Positions 1-7,390 of a DNA stretch of 40,104 bases are shown in pieces. Made by a program: the position numbers and the translations under genes. A model generated the notes under the pieces. That model searched no databases. It was given only the letters and a program-made list of their open reading frames with translations, and was not told the DNA's origin. This DNA comes from a virus, in the IMG/VR virus record IMGVR_UViG_3300038565_000010, positions 1 through 40,104 of that record; one strand, 5' to 3'. The number at the start of each line of letters is the position of its first letter. Positions within the stretch are counted from its first letter, which is position 1.

Positions 1-1776
1 ATGGCGACCTATAAAGCCCCCCTCGAGGACATGCGTTTTGTTCTCAACGATGTGTTCAAAGCGGATCAGCTCTGGGCCTCCATGCCGGCCACCGCAGAGG
101 TGACTCAGGATTTGTCCGATGCCATTCTGGAAGAAGCGGGCAAAATGACCGAAGGCCTGCTGTTCCCGCTGAATCGTAACAGCGATGAGCAGGGCTGTAC
201 CTGGAACGACGGGGAAGTAACCACCCCGGACGGTTTCAAGGATGCATTCAAGACGTTTGCCGAAAACGGCTGGAGCGCATTTTCCGGTAACCCGGAGTTC
301 GGTGGCCAGGGTATGCCCAAGTCACTGGCGGTACTGTTCGAAGAAATGATGCACAGTGCCTGCTCTTCGTTTGCCCTGTACCCGGCACTGACCAGCGGTG
401 CCTGCCTGGCGGTAGACGCGCATGCCTCTGAAGAGCTGAAGGGGCAGTACTTGCCCAAGCTCTACAGCGGTGAGTGGAGCGGTACCATGTGCCTCACCGA
501 GCCGCATTCTGGCACCGACCTGGGCATCCTGCGCACCAAGGCCGTGCCCAATGATGATGGCTCCTTCAACATCACCGGCACCAAGATTTTCATCACCGGC
601 GGCGAGCATGACCTGACCGGCAACCATATCCACCTGGTGCTGGCCAAGCTGCCGGACGCGCCGGCTGGCTCCAAAGGCATCTCCCTGTTCCTGGTGCCCA
701 AGTTCCTGCCCGATGCGGACAACAACCCGGGCGAGGCCAATGGCGCTACCTGTGGTTCCATCGAGCACAAGATGGGCATCAAGGGCTCGGCCACTTGCGT
801 GATGAACTTCGACGATGCCAAAGGCTGGATCATCGGTGAGCCGAACCAGGGGCTGGCGTGCATGTTCACCATGATGAACTACGAGCGTTTGTCTATCGGT
901 CTGCAAGGCCTGGGCCTGGGTGAAGCCAGCTACCAGAGCGCGGTGGAATACGCCCGCGAACGTCTGCAGGGCCGCAGCGCCACCGGCGCGAAAAACCCGG
1001 AAGGGCCAGCGGATCCGATCATCGTGCACGGTGATGTGCGCCGCATGCTGATGAACATGCGTGCCATCAACGAAGGGGGCCGTGCACTGGCCGCCTACGT
1101 GGGCATGCAGCTGGATACCTCCAAGTTCAGCGAAGACGCAGACGCCAAGAAAAAAGCGGAAGATCGCGTGGCGCTGTTGACCCCGATTGCCAAGGCCTTC
1201 TTCACCGACCGTGGCCTGGATACCACCATCACCGGTCAGCAGGTGTTCGGTGGTCACGGTTATATCCGTGAGTGGGGCATGGAGCAGTTCGTTCGTGATT
1301 GCCGTATTTCCCAGATCTACGAAGGCACCAACGGCATTCAGGCCCTCGACCTGGCCGGCCGCAAAGTGGCTCGCAACGGCGGCAAGTCCGTGGATGCATT
1401 CCTGGCGGATGCCCAGGCCTGGGTTGATGCCAATGCCGACAACGCGCAGCTGGCTGCAGTAAAAGAGGACCTGCAAGCGGCTTTGGCATTGCTGAAGTCC
1501 TCCACCGATACGCTGCTGGCCCAGGCCGGTGACAACCCGGATGCCATCAGTGCCGGTGCGGTGGAGTATCTGGATATCTTCGGGTATGTGATCTACGCAT
1601 GGCTGTGGGCCCAGATGCTGGCGGCCACAGACGGTCGTGATGATGACTTCGTCAAAGCCAAGCGCATCACCGGTCAGTACTACTTCCTGCGTGTGTTGCC
1701 GAAAGCCCAGTCCCTGGCTGCCCAGCTGAACAGTGGGGCGGCTACCATGATGGACCTGGATGCGGATCTGTTTTAA
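1..1776 (+). CDS. Acyl-CoA dehydrogenase (long form, C-terminal extension)
   Basis: FAD-dependent enzyme of fatty-acid beta-oxidation that oxidises acyl-CoA to trans-2-enoyl-CoA and passes electrons to ETF; cytoplasmic. The 591-aa protein has the N-terminal helical domain, the middle beta domain with MCLTEPHSGTDLG near residue 165, and the C-terminal helical domain with GGHGYIREWGMEQ followed by the IYEGTNGIQ segment that carries the usual catalytic glutamate. About 130 further residues form the extra C-terminal domain of the longer subfamily. It starts with ATG at the first base of the window and ends with TAA. This is a host chromosomal gene: it runs away from the prophage operon and its codons look unlike phage accessory genes. 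Substrate chain length cannot be read from sequence. Confidence 0.96.
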   Translation: MATYKAPLEDMRFVLNDVFKADQLWASMPATAEVTQDLSDAILEEAGKMTEGLLFPLNRNSDEQGCTWNDGEVTTPDGFKDAFKTFAENGWSAFSGNPEFGGQGMPKSLAVLFEEMMHSACSSFALYPALTSGACLAVDAHASEELKGQYLPKLYSGEWSGTMCLTEPHSGTDLGILRTKAVPNDDGSFNITGTKIFITGGEHDLTGNHIHLVLAKLPDAPAGSKGISLFLVPKFLPDADNNPGEANGATCGSIEHKMGIKGSATCVMNFDDAKGWIIGEPNQGLACMFTMMNYERLSIGLQGLGLGEASYQSAVEYARERLQGRSATGAKNPEGPADPIIVHGDVRRMLMNMRAINEGGRALAAYVGMQLDTSKFSEDADAKKKAEDRVALLTPIAKAFFTDRGLDTTITGQQVFGGHGYIREWGMEQFVRDCRISQIYEGTNGIQALDLAGRKVARNGGKSVDAFLADAQAWVDANADNAQLAAVKEDLQAALALLKSSTDTLLAQAGDNPDAISAGAVEYLDIFGYVIYAWLWAQMLAATDGRDDDFVKAKRITGQYYFLRVLPKAQSLAAQLNSGAATMMDLDADLF

Positions 1777-1814
1777 AGGCCGCTGCATGTGGCACGCAAC
1801 ACGCCGCACGCATT

Positions 1815-1843
1815 AAAAAAACCGCACCCCTCAAGGGTGCGGT
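1815..1843. terminator. Terminator hairpin, T-tract present only on the minus strand
   Basis: A 9-bp perfect stem (ACCGCACCC/GGGTGCGGT, 1821-1829 with 1835-1843) and a 5-nt loop is preceded by seven A residues. For minus-strand transcripts, i.e. the phage early operon, it is a complete intrinsic terminator. For the host gene upstream the expected T-tract is missing, because the sequence changes abruptly to TGACCGGG. The simplest reading is a bidirectional host terminator cut by prophage insertion. Confidence 0.8.
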
Positions 1844-1963
1844 GACCGGGAACTAGATAAATAACAGGGATAAACGAGATAAATCCGGGAAGTGCCGGGA
1901 TGAAAAGGGAAGAAACGGGGTGGCGACTGAAAAAGAGTTGCGCCCAGTGAAAAAGGTGGGAGA
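1843..1963. other. Putative left end of the prophage with transposase-site-like repeats
   Basis: Non-coding stretch between the broken host terminator and the last early gene. It opens with TG, the terminal dinucleotide of Mu-family ends. Within it AGATAAAT occurs twice (1855-1862 and 1877-1884) exactly 22 bp apart, GGGATAAAC lies between them, and CCGGGA recurs at 1846, 1885 and 1895. Repeats at about two helical turns suit binding sites for the transposase A protein. The exact boundary is inferred; no right end is visible for comparison. Confidence 0.55.
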
Positions 1964-2308
1964 TTAGAAAAGAGAGGTTTGGTTCGGGTCGCCCATCGCC
2001 CGAACCCGCTTTACGATCTTGTAGATGGCCCTGACGGTCATGCCATATTTGCGAGCCAGCACGTCATGGTTCGTACCAGTGAATTCCTCATAGATAATCA
2101 GATCGCGACGACCGACCCGGTAGTGGTGATCCTTGGGGATATTGACCAGTTGCCCACCCCAGTCGTTTGCCAGCATCTCACTGATCGCGCAGCCCGCCTG
2201 GTCGGCGAGTTCCGGGTCGATGCCCATATCGATCAGGGTCTGGCGGGCGTGAAGGTGGACCCCTTCCAGCAGCTCGTGGCGACGGATTTCCATCTCGTTG
2301 CGGCTCAT
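1964..2308 (-). CDS. mor: Mor/C-family transcription activator
   Basis: 114-aa protein of the Mor transcription activator family, which in phage Mu turns on middle (Mor) or late (C) promoters by binding a dyad just upstream of -35. An N-terminal dimerisation part is followed by a C-terminal helix-turn-helix (GTNHDVLARKYGMTVRAIYK, about residues 76-95). The ATG at 2308 is preferred because it has AGGGGAG upstream and overlaps the gemA stop as ATGA; a longer reading frame to 2347 lacks this. It is the last early gene, and gemA-mor overlap is also the arrangement in Mu. It is the only Mor/C homologue in the window, so it probably controls the late boxes at 13557, 21413, 27341 and 38929. Confidence 0.9.
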   Translation of the reverse strand: MSRNEMEIRRHELLEGVHLHARQTLIDMGIDPELADQAGCAISEMLANDWGGQLVNIPKDHHYRVGRRDLIIYEEFTGTNHDVLARKYGMTVRAIYKIVKRVRAMGDPNQTSLF

Positions 2309-2745
2309 TGCGCTCCCCTTTGCTGTTTCTCTACCCGGGACTGCCACTGTTTCAGCGCCTCGATGACCTTCTCGGCCTGCTTGCTGCTGAGCCAGTCCAT
2401 GCGATCTACACCGGTTTGCCGGCTGACGTAGCTGTTCAGGGCCTTTTCTGAGCGGTCGCGAACAGCGCCCAGGTTTGCCAGGTCGAGCCAGAGGGCCCGG
2501 ATCTTGCGATCCACGGGCTCTCTGGCGGTGATTTTCTGGCGTGGTTTACGGGTTTTCGGCTTCCAGCCCAGCTTTTCCAGTCGGCGCAGCACCTTGGAAC
2601 GTCCGGCGACGGTCAGGTCCGCAGACGATCCAACACCGGCCACGTCCTGGAGCATGGCGCGATAGTCCTCCTCCTCCATGCCCAGCTCTTTGCGGGCAAT
2701 ATGGATTTTGGCCAGGTCTCTGCGCTTCTGATCGGCTGCGGTCAC
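2305..2745 (-). CDS. gemA: GemA-like regulatory protein (Mu gp16 family, DUF1018)
   Basis: 146 aa. Matches the GemA/gp16 family of transposable phages by its N-terminal pattern (LAKIHIARKELGMEEEDYRA), the VAGVGSSADLT segment, and a C-terminal helical part ending near VIEALKQWQ. In Mu, GemA alters host gene expression and DNA topology early in infection; the precise biochemical activity is not settled. The gene overlaps the stop of the upstream gene by 4 bp and the start of mor by 4 bp, so the three are probably translationally coupled. Confidence 0.88.
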   Translation of the reverse strand: MTAADQKRRDLAKIHIARKELGMEEEDYRAMLQDVAGVGSSADLTVAGRSKVLRRLEKLGWKPKTRKPRQKITAREPVDRKIRALWLDLANLGAVRDRSEKALNSYVSRQTGVDRMDWLSSKQAEKVIEALKQWQSRVEKQQRGAQ

Positions 2746-3254
2746 TGTTCACCTCCAGGAGACTTGTGCTTTTTCAGCAGCTCATCCGGGTTGATGCCCA
2801 GTTTTTCCATACCTCTACGCCATTCCGCATCGCTGGCGGCGCGGAGCGGCTGCCCTGACTTTGGCTCTTTCTGCGCAGCTGCTGGGATTGCCTGGCCGAT
2901 ACGGTCCCCGATGCCTTTCAGTACCTTCTTCAGGTAGTTGTGGTTCTTCAGGGGCGAAACGTCACCCCCTGCTTGCCGGTTGGTCTGGATCTGCTGGACG
3001 GTTTCCGCCATAGCCGCCCCCAGGAGGTAGCGATCGGAAGTCAGTGCGAGTACTTCCTCTGCCAGCTTGAGGGTGCGGCTGTTGGTCAGATCCTGCTTGA
3101 GGGGGCGAAACAGCCCGAGATAGGACAGTAACGGCCCGGCCAGTTGGCTGGGCAGCTTGGCCATCAGCGCCAGCAGATCACGGCCTGATTCATCCACCTC
3201 TATCGCCTGCAGGTCCAGCTGGCTGCGGCATATTGGACAGCGACCCAGTTTCAT
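2742..3254 (-). CDS. Conserved early phage protein with N-terminal CxxC
   Basis: 170 aa. It begins MKLGRCPICRSQLDL, giving one CPxC knuckle at residues 6-9 but no clear second pair, so metal binding would need a partner or a dimer. The middle part is helical and conserved-looking (LLALMAKLP, LLSYLGLFRP), and the C-terminus is basic. The ATG at 3254 is chosen over an earlier in-frame start because AGGGAGAG lies 5 nt upstream and the ATG overlaps the preceding small gene's TGA. Similar proteins occur beside gemA in other transposable prophages; no function is known to me. Confidence 0.75.
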   Translation of the reverse strand: MKLGRCPICRSQLDLQAIEVDESGRDLLALMAKLPSQLAGPLLSYLGLFRPLKQDLTNSRTLKLAEEVLALTSDRYLLGAAMAETVQQIQTNRQAGGDVSPLKNHNYLKKVLKGIGDRIGQAIPAAAQKEPKSGQPLRAASDAEWRRGMEKLGINPDELLKKHKSPGGEQ

Positions 3255-3421
3255 TTTGGCTCTCCCTGGCCTGGTGCCCACAGCCACCCGTTCATGGGGC
3301 CGTGCCAGCGAACACACTCCCCACGCTTCCGCAGCTTTCTCTTGCGCTTGCTGCTTCTCACAATGCGCCAGTGCCCCTGTTCAACCATCGACAGCGCATG
3401 CTGCTCCATAAAATCGCTCAC
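3251..3421 (-). CDS. Small basic early protein, GTG start
   Basis: 56 codons, probably starting at GTG 3421 with AAGGGGG upstream; an internal ATG at 3409 lacks a ribosome binding site. The product is very basic in the middle (RSSKRKRKLRKRGE) and rich in Trp (four). It overlaps the upstream gene as GTGA and the downstream gene as ATGA, so it sits in an unbroken chain of coupled cistrons, which is the main evidence that it is real. The Lys/Arg cluster suggests nucleic-acid contact; the function is unknown. Confidence 0.65.
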   Translation of the reverse strand: MSDFMEQHALSMVEQGHWRIVRSSKRKRKLRKRGECVRWHGPMNGWLWAPGQGEPK

Positions 3422-3582
3422 GCAGCCCCCTTGTCCGCAACCAGGCGGCGCAGCACCTGCAGGTCAGAGCGACGAATGAGGGCATACGGCGAGGCCGTGC
3501 CTTCGATTACCCGCTCAGTGACTTCCTGGATGGCTTGCTGCATGGTCGCCAGTTCCTGCTCTGGCTGGTGGACCTGCTGCAT
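3418..3582 (-). CDS. Small early protein
   Basis: 54 aa beginning MQQVHQPEQELATMQQ and ending VLRRLVADKGAA; predicted almost wholly helical. The start ATG shares one base with the TGA of the upstream gene (TGATG), and its own TGA overlaps the next gene's GTG. Both overlaps point to translational coupling. No family recognised. Confidence 0.65.
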   Translation of the reverse strand: MQQVHQPEQELATMQQAIQEVTERVIEGTASPYALIRRSDLQVLRRLVADKGAA

Positions 3583-3953
3583 CAGGACACCCCCCGTTTA
3601 CTGGCGCAGAACATGGCTTTAAACACGGACTCCAGCATGACGGGCCATTGTCTTTCACCCGCCTTGTGCTGCTTATCCCACTCAGCCATGCCGGCAGAGA
3701 TCATTTCAGGTGTAACCTCATTCGGGCCCGCTGGATCGTCCCCATTGGTTGCCTGTGCCAACTCCAACGCCTTGAGGTAACGCTCAGTATCGGGCCCGGT
3801 GAGCAATGCCACCGCTGCCACCGGCTGGCTTTGAGTGCCGTTAAAGGCCATAACGATCTTGCTGTCACCGTGGCTGCCCATCTCATCAATGATGTGGCGA
3901 AGCGGCAGAGCTTCGAGCCGTTTCAGTTCGTACTGCAAGCGCTTAATCCCCAC
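3582..3953 (-). CDS. Hypothetical early phage protein
   Basis: 123 aa, beginning MGIKRLQYELKRLEALPLRH. A predicted helical start is followed by a mixed region (KIVMAFNGTQSQPVAAVALL) and a C-terminal part with EVTPEMISAGMAEWDKQH. It overlaps the upstream gene by 11 bp and the downstream gene by 1 bp inside the early operon. No recognised domain. Confidence 0.72.
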   Translation of the reverse strand: MGIKRLQYELKRLEALPLRHIIDEMGSHGDSKIVMAFNGTQSQPVAAVALLTGPDTERYLKALELAQATNGDDPAGPNEVTPEMISAGMAEWDKQHKAGERQWPVMLESVFKAMFCASKRGVS

Positions 3954-4155
3954 TGGAAGTCTCCTTTTCCGAGTTGGTGCTGATATGAAAATTACCTATA
4001 TCATCGATCTGAAAATTATTGACCGTAAGCTCAATAGCCTGGCCATCAATCACTGCCGTGACTGGAAAAGCCTCAAGGTCAGCTTGTGAGGCATCTGCAT
4101 GACGAAGAATCGTGCTAATCCGACCGACGATCATTCCCAAAGAAACTGGTTTCAT
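3943..4155 (-). CDS. Hypothetical early phage protein
   Basis: 70 aa, MKPVSLGMIVGRISTILRHA at the start and a beta-rich middle (AVIDGQAIELTVNNFQIDDI). It overlaps the next gene by 11 bp and begins 9 bp after the DUF3164 gene. The segment around 3980-4120 is more AT-rich than the rest of the operon, which may mark a more recent acquisition. Function unknown. Confidence 0.65.
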   Translation of the reverse strand: MKPVSLGMIVGRISTILRHADASQADLEAFPVTAVIDGQAIELTVNNFQIDDIGNFHISTNSEKETSSGD

Positions 4156-4164
4156 AACGGCCCC

Positions 4165-4788
4165 TTACAGTTTCGCGATATCGAGCGGGATGGCCTTCCA
4201 CTGGCCTTCCGGGTTGTCACGCTCATAGATGCGGATGTACTCGGCAGAACCGATCACCTGCATCGAGTCGCGGATGATGTCCATGGCCTTGAGCCATTTG
4301 GCATGGGTGATTTTCCAGCGCAGCAAGTTGAGGATTTTGGTCACACTGAGTTGACCTTGGGCGTTTTGGGCAAAGGCGTTCGCCGCTACCACTTTCAATT
4401 CATCAGGCACGCCGGGATGGTTAGTCCATTCCTCGTTGCACTCGTTGACCAACTGCTCTGCGGCCTGAATGCGTTCATCGAAGCGAATCAGGCTGGCAAC
4501 CTGCACCTTAACCATGCGGGTACCGTCATAGCTGACAAGACTGACATTTCCCTTTTTGCCGCCCAGGGTGACGTCGTACTTACTGGCAGCCAGGATGATG
4601 AAATCCTTCACTTCGGACATCGCATCACTGCGATATTTCTTTATGTCGCCATGGAGCAACTTCCCCTTAGCAACCAGGTTGCGGACCAGGTCATCACGCA
4701 CCAGGTCTACCTCTTCCACCAGATTCTCGGGCACCAGGTGGCCCTGGGCGTTTTTCATGTAGCCTTCAGGAACAGCATTGGTATCCAT
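4165..4788 (-). CDS. DUF3164 family protein
   Basis: 207 aa. Recognised as DUF3164, a family nearly confined to transposable phages and prophages: N-terminal NAQGHLVPENLV, then VDLVRDDLVRNLV, and a conserved central block with GKKGNVSLVSYDG. The start is set at ATG 4788 because GGAG stands 7 nt upstream; the GTG at 4794 would be only 2 nt from it. The family is usually found close to the transposition genes, but no biochemical role is established that I know of. Confidence 0.85.
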   Translation of the reverse strand: MDTNAVPEGYMKNAQGHLVPENLVEEVDLVRDDLVRNLVAKGKLLHGDIKKYRSDAMSEVKDFIILAASKYDVTLGGKKGNVSLVSYDGTRMVKVQVASLIRFDERIQAAEQLVNECNEEWTNHPGVPDELKVVAANAFAQNAQGQLSVTKILNLLRWKITHAKWLKAMDIIRDSMQVIGSAEYIRIYERDNPEGQWKAIPLDIAKL

Positions 4789-4790
4789 GT

Positions 4791-5474
4791 TCACTCTCCT
4801 GCTTGAAGGCGCGCCGGGCCGTTCTGGCCGGCGACGCCGTGATTGAGATTTGCTGAGCGGCCACTGAGGTGGCCGTCCCAGGCGGATCGGTTGTCGTTGG
4901 CTCTGGCCTTTCGGGGCTTTGACTCGGAGGTTTGCAGGTCTGGATGGTGCTCATTGACGAAGGCATCGATTGCCCGCTGAGTTTCTTCATCCATCCCGGC
5001 AAAATCGTTCACCTTCATGGCCACGGCATTCACCCAGGCGTTGGCAAATACATCTCCACGACGCCGCTTGGTGGCCAGCTTGCAGCGTTTCAGACTGGCC
5101 ACATGCTCGCGCCTCGCTTTCACCAACTGGCGCTCCAGAACCTCATAGGCGTACTGCGCCAGGCGAGGAGAAAGCGATGTGCCGATAAAGGTGAAATAGG
5201 ACCCTTCAAACCGAGTTTGCAAAATGACCTTGCAGCCGAATGCCTGGCCCACTACGTAGGCCAGCGACCACTTCCAGTGAGGCGGGTTACCTGTATTGCC
5301 TGTCGCCTGCAGGAGTTCGCTGGCGTCCAGGGCGGCCACAGCCCCTTCCTCGATGTTGTACTTCTCCATCAGCTTGCGTGCCTGGCGAAGCGCGGCTTGC
5401 GCCTCGTTGGGGTTGCTGCTTTTTGCCAGGGCCAGGCATTTCTGAATGCGCCGGAGCACTTTCTCTTTATCCAT
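4791..5474 (-). CDS. DUF2786 domain protein
   Basis: 227 aa. The first 40 residues (KVLRRIQKCLALAKSSNPNE, AALRQARKLMEKYN) are the DUF2786 signature, a short helical domain. The rest carries a second domain (WKWSLAYVVGQAFGCKVI, a lone Cys) and a low-complexity basic tail. The ATG overlaps the preceding stop as TAATG. In phage genomes this domain often accompanies early DNA-metabolism genes; the activity is unknown. Confidence 0.82.
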   Translation of the reverse strand: MDKEKVLRRIQKCLALAKSSNPNEAQAALRQARKLMEKYNIEEGAVAALDASELLQATGNTGNPPHWKWSLAYVVGQAFGCKVILQTRFEGSYFTFIGTSLSPRLAQYAYEVLERQLVKARREHVASLKRCKLATKRRRGDVFANAWVNAVAMKVNDFAGMDEETQRAIDAFVNEHHPDLQTSESKPRKARANDNRSAWDGHLSGRSANLNHGVAGQNGPARLQAGE

Positions 5475-5686
5475 TACTGCATGCTCCCTCGTTTCTGCCG
5501 GCCACGGGCCTTCTGGCCATTCAGCCGGGCCCGGGCCGCGTCATCGGCGGTGCAGTTCAGCCGGCCATAGGCCCCACTCTCACCTGACATTCCGTTTGGA
5601 ATCTGGCGAATCTGCCCGCCTTGCTGCAGGTAGTTGTCGATATCGCTGCGGATCTTCTCGGACCGCTTACGGTGTTGAAATGACAT
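5474..5686 (-). CDS. Small basic early protein
   Basis: 70 aa with GGGAGATAAGG just before the ATG. The N-terminus SEKIRSDIDNYLQQGGQIRQ followed by IPNGMSG resembles small helical proteins that touch RNA polymerase or DNA in pseudomonads, but the resemblance is only a pattern and I do not assign a family. The rest is Arg-rich. It is coupled to the DUF2786 gene by TAATG. Confidence 0.65.
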   Translation of the reverse strand: MSFQHRKRSEKIRSDIDNYLQQGGQIRQIPNGMSGESGAYGRLNCTADDAARARLNGQKARGRQKRGSMQ

Positions 5687-5688
5687 CC

Positions 5689-5988
5689 TTATCTCCCGTT
5701 CGCGTGGTGTTTAAGTGGCTCGTAGGGGTGGCCGTTTTCGATCCGGCGCAGCCCATCCACTTCGCGCTCAAGTCGTTCCAGGGCTGTTTCCAGCCCCCCG
5801 GTGTCCAGATCGATAAGGCGGCGCATATTCCGCTGCTCTGGCAATAAAGGGCGGTGGGGCCCACCCATGATTTCCAGCCAGTACTTGCGCGGGTTTCTCA
5901 TGAAGGCATCGAACGTCATGTAGCGTTCCAGGCCGTGACGGGTGAACTTGTTGCCCCAGTACTCCAGCTGCTCGGTTTCAATCGCCAT
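5689..5988 (-). CDS. Hypothetical early phage protein
   Basis: 99 aa, starting MAIETEQLEYWGNKFTRHGL, with AGGAGCGAATC before the ATG. It contains a helical, charged second half (LETALERLEREVDGLRRIE) that could form a short coiled coil. It ends 2 bp before the next early gene. No known family. Confidence 0.68.
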   Translation of the reverse strand: MAIETEQLEYWGNKFTRHGLERYMTFDAFMRNPRKYWLEIMGGPHRPLLPEQRNMRRLIDLDTGGLETALERLEREVDGLRRIENGHPYEPLKHHANGR

Positions 5989-5997
5989 GATTCGCTC

Positions 5998-6195
5998 CTA
6001 ATGCAGTTCCCGCTTTGCAGGACGAGTGGGCCCGCCTACCAACGCTTTGCCGATAGTCAGTAACCCCTTGGTGCTCACGAGTAAGCCGATAACCAGGTCC
6101 CGAGCTTCGCTGGGTTTAAGGTTCAGGTCGCCGCCGGTTGCAGTGACTTTTACGCCATCCGCCGTGTCTTCGATTTCCACCAGATACTTCGCCAT
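5998..6195 (-). CDS. Hypothetical early phage protein
   Basis: 65 aa. Compact beta-then-helix pattern (AKYLVEIEDTADGVKVTATG, then SEARDLVIGLLVSTKGLL) with a basic tail. It lies 1 bp downstream of the B ATPase stop and has AGAGGTG before the ATG, so it belongs to the transposition operon. Function unknown. Confidence 0.68.
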   Translation of the reverse strand: MAKYLVEIEDTADGVKVTATGGDLNLKPSEARDLVIGLLVSTKGLLTIGKALVGGPTRPAKRELH

Positions 6196-6196
6196 C

Positions 6197-7390
6197 TCAC
6201 ACCTCTCGGATCAGATCCGCGTTCAGCTTGGGTACCCCCAGCTTCGCGGCTTCGTTAAGGGCAGCGGCCAGCACGTTGTTGATGGCCAGCGGGTACAGCA
6301 CGGAATAATCGCCGCGCCCGGACAGCTTCTGGCGCAGGGCCTCGACGGCGCCGGCATCCATGACGTCAGCCAGGTCGCGGCCCGCCAGCTTGAAGCGGTG
6401 AGCGAGATAGCCCTCCAGCTCCTGATCGATCGGGCGCAAGGTGACAACCTCGCAGCGCTGGACCACTTCGCGCACGTTGGGGTTGCGCTCATCCAGCTTG
6501 ATGGCCAGCTCGCTCTGACCGATCAGCACAATGCTGATCAGCTTCGAAAAGCCATCTTCCAGCTCGTAGAAGCGCTTCAGGTGTTTCAGGGTGGGAATCG
6601 GCAGGCCGTGGGCCTCCTCGATCACCAGCACATGCCGGTGGCCGGCGCGGTGGGATTCACGCAGTGCGGCATGCACCTGGCGGAACCGGGCCTCGGGGCT
6701 GCGGCGCAGCGTCTCGCCGGCGGCGATCTTGGCCATGATGGCCTCGGCGATGTGGCCCGCCTTCAGGGTCTTGCCCTTCATGTCGTTGTCTTCCAGGCCC
6801 AGCACATAGGGCTCGATGATGGTCACGCTCGGCTCATCATCATTCGCCCACTGGGCCAGATCCCGGCGCAACGTGGACTTGCCGGCACCGGATTCACCGA
6901 CGACAGCCAGGAAGCCGCCATGCTTCGCCGTCTGGCGCAGGCTCTCCCGCACATAGCGGAATTCCGCGTTGGCAAACACCTCATCGGCATTGCGGACCTC
7001 GGCAAAGGGGTCACGCGCCAGGGCGAACGTCTGGCGGGTCTTTGGTGTCAGCGCTTGTTTTCGTAGTAACATAATATTCTCCAGTTCAGAGTCGGCTTTG
7101 CTTTGGTCTGGGTCTTCATCCTCGTCCCCGGTGGCAGCCGGGGCGGGGATTTCCTCTTCTTCTTCCGGTTCTTCTTCTGCAGGGTCGTACTCCTCGAAGA
7201 TCTCGTCGCCGAGTTCCGGGTCATCCATGAAGTCAAAAATGCGCTTGCGGATTTCCTCCTCTGGCCAGCGCTTAGGCCATTTGCGGTAGTTGAGCAGCAA
7301 CGTGATCGTTGCCGGTGATAGGCCGATGCCGCAGGCCAGCGCCATGCGGGTCACCCCCCGTTTTTGTAATATCCGTCCGAGTTTCATCAT
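6197..7390 (-). CDS. B: Transposition target-selection ATPase (MuB-like)
   Basis: 397-aa AAA-type ATPase that in the Mu family binds target DNA, delivers it to the transposase and stimulates strand transfer. Visible parts: an N-terminal helix-turn-helix (residues 1-50), an extremely acidic linker (about 58-105, mostly Glu/Asp/Pro), Walker A GESGAGKS at 165-172, Walker B LVIEEAH at 255-261, and a C-terminal helical domain. The ATP-binding core is of the ExeA/TniB-like kind. The ATG at 7390 overlaps the transposase stop and has GGAGGTGACC upstream. The acidic linker is longer than in Mu B and could mimic DNA or contact the transposase. Confidence 0.93.
   Translation of the reverse strand: MMKLGRILQKRGVTRMALACGIGLSPATITLLLNYRKWPKRWPEEEIRKRIFDFMDDPELGDEIFEEYDPAEEEPEEEEEIPAPAATGDEDEDPDQSKADSELENIMLLRKQALTPKTRQTFALARDPFAEVRNADEVFANAEFRYVRESLRQTAKHGGFLAVVGESGAGKSTLRRDLAQWANDDEPSVTIIEPYVLGLEDNDMKGKTLKAGHIAEAIMAKIAAGETLRRSPEARFRQVHAALRESHRAGHRHVLVIEEAHGLPIPTLKHLKRFYELEDGFSKLISIVLIGQSELAIKLDERNPNVREVVQRCEVVTLRPIDQELEGYLAHRFKLAGRDLADVMDAGAVEALRQKLSGRGDYSVLYPLAINNVLAAALNEAAKLGVPKLNADLIREV

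Noticed and set aside
322-1809. Long minus-strand open frame opposite the acyl-CoA dehydrogenase
   Set aside because: Shadow frame created by the codon bias of a clear plus-strand gene; no ribosome binding site and repetitive, unnatural composition.
6026-7066. Plus-strand frame opposite the B ATPase
   Set aside because: Mirror of a gene with intact Walker motifs; no start signals and no recognisable protein pattern.
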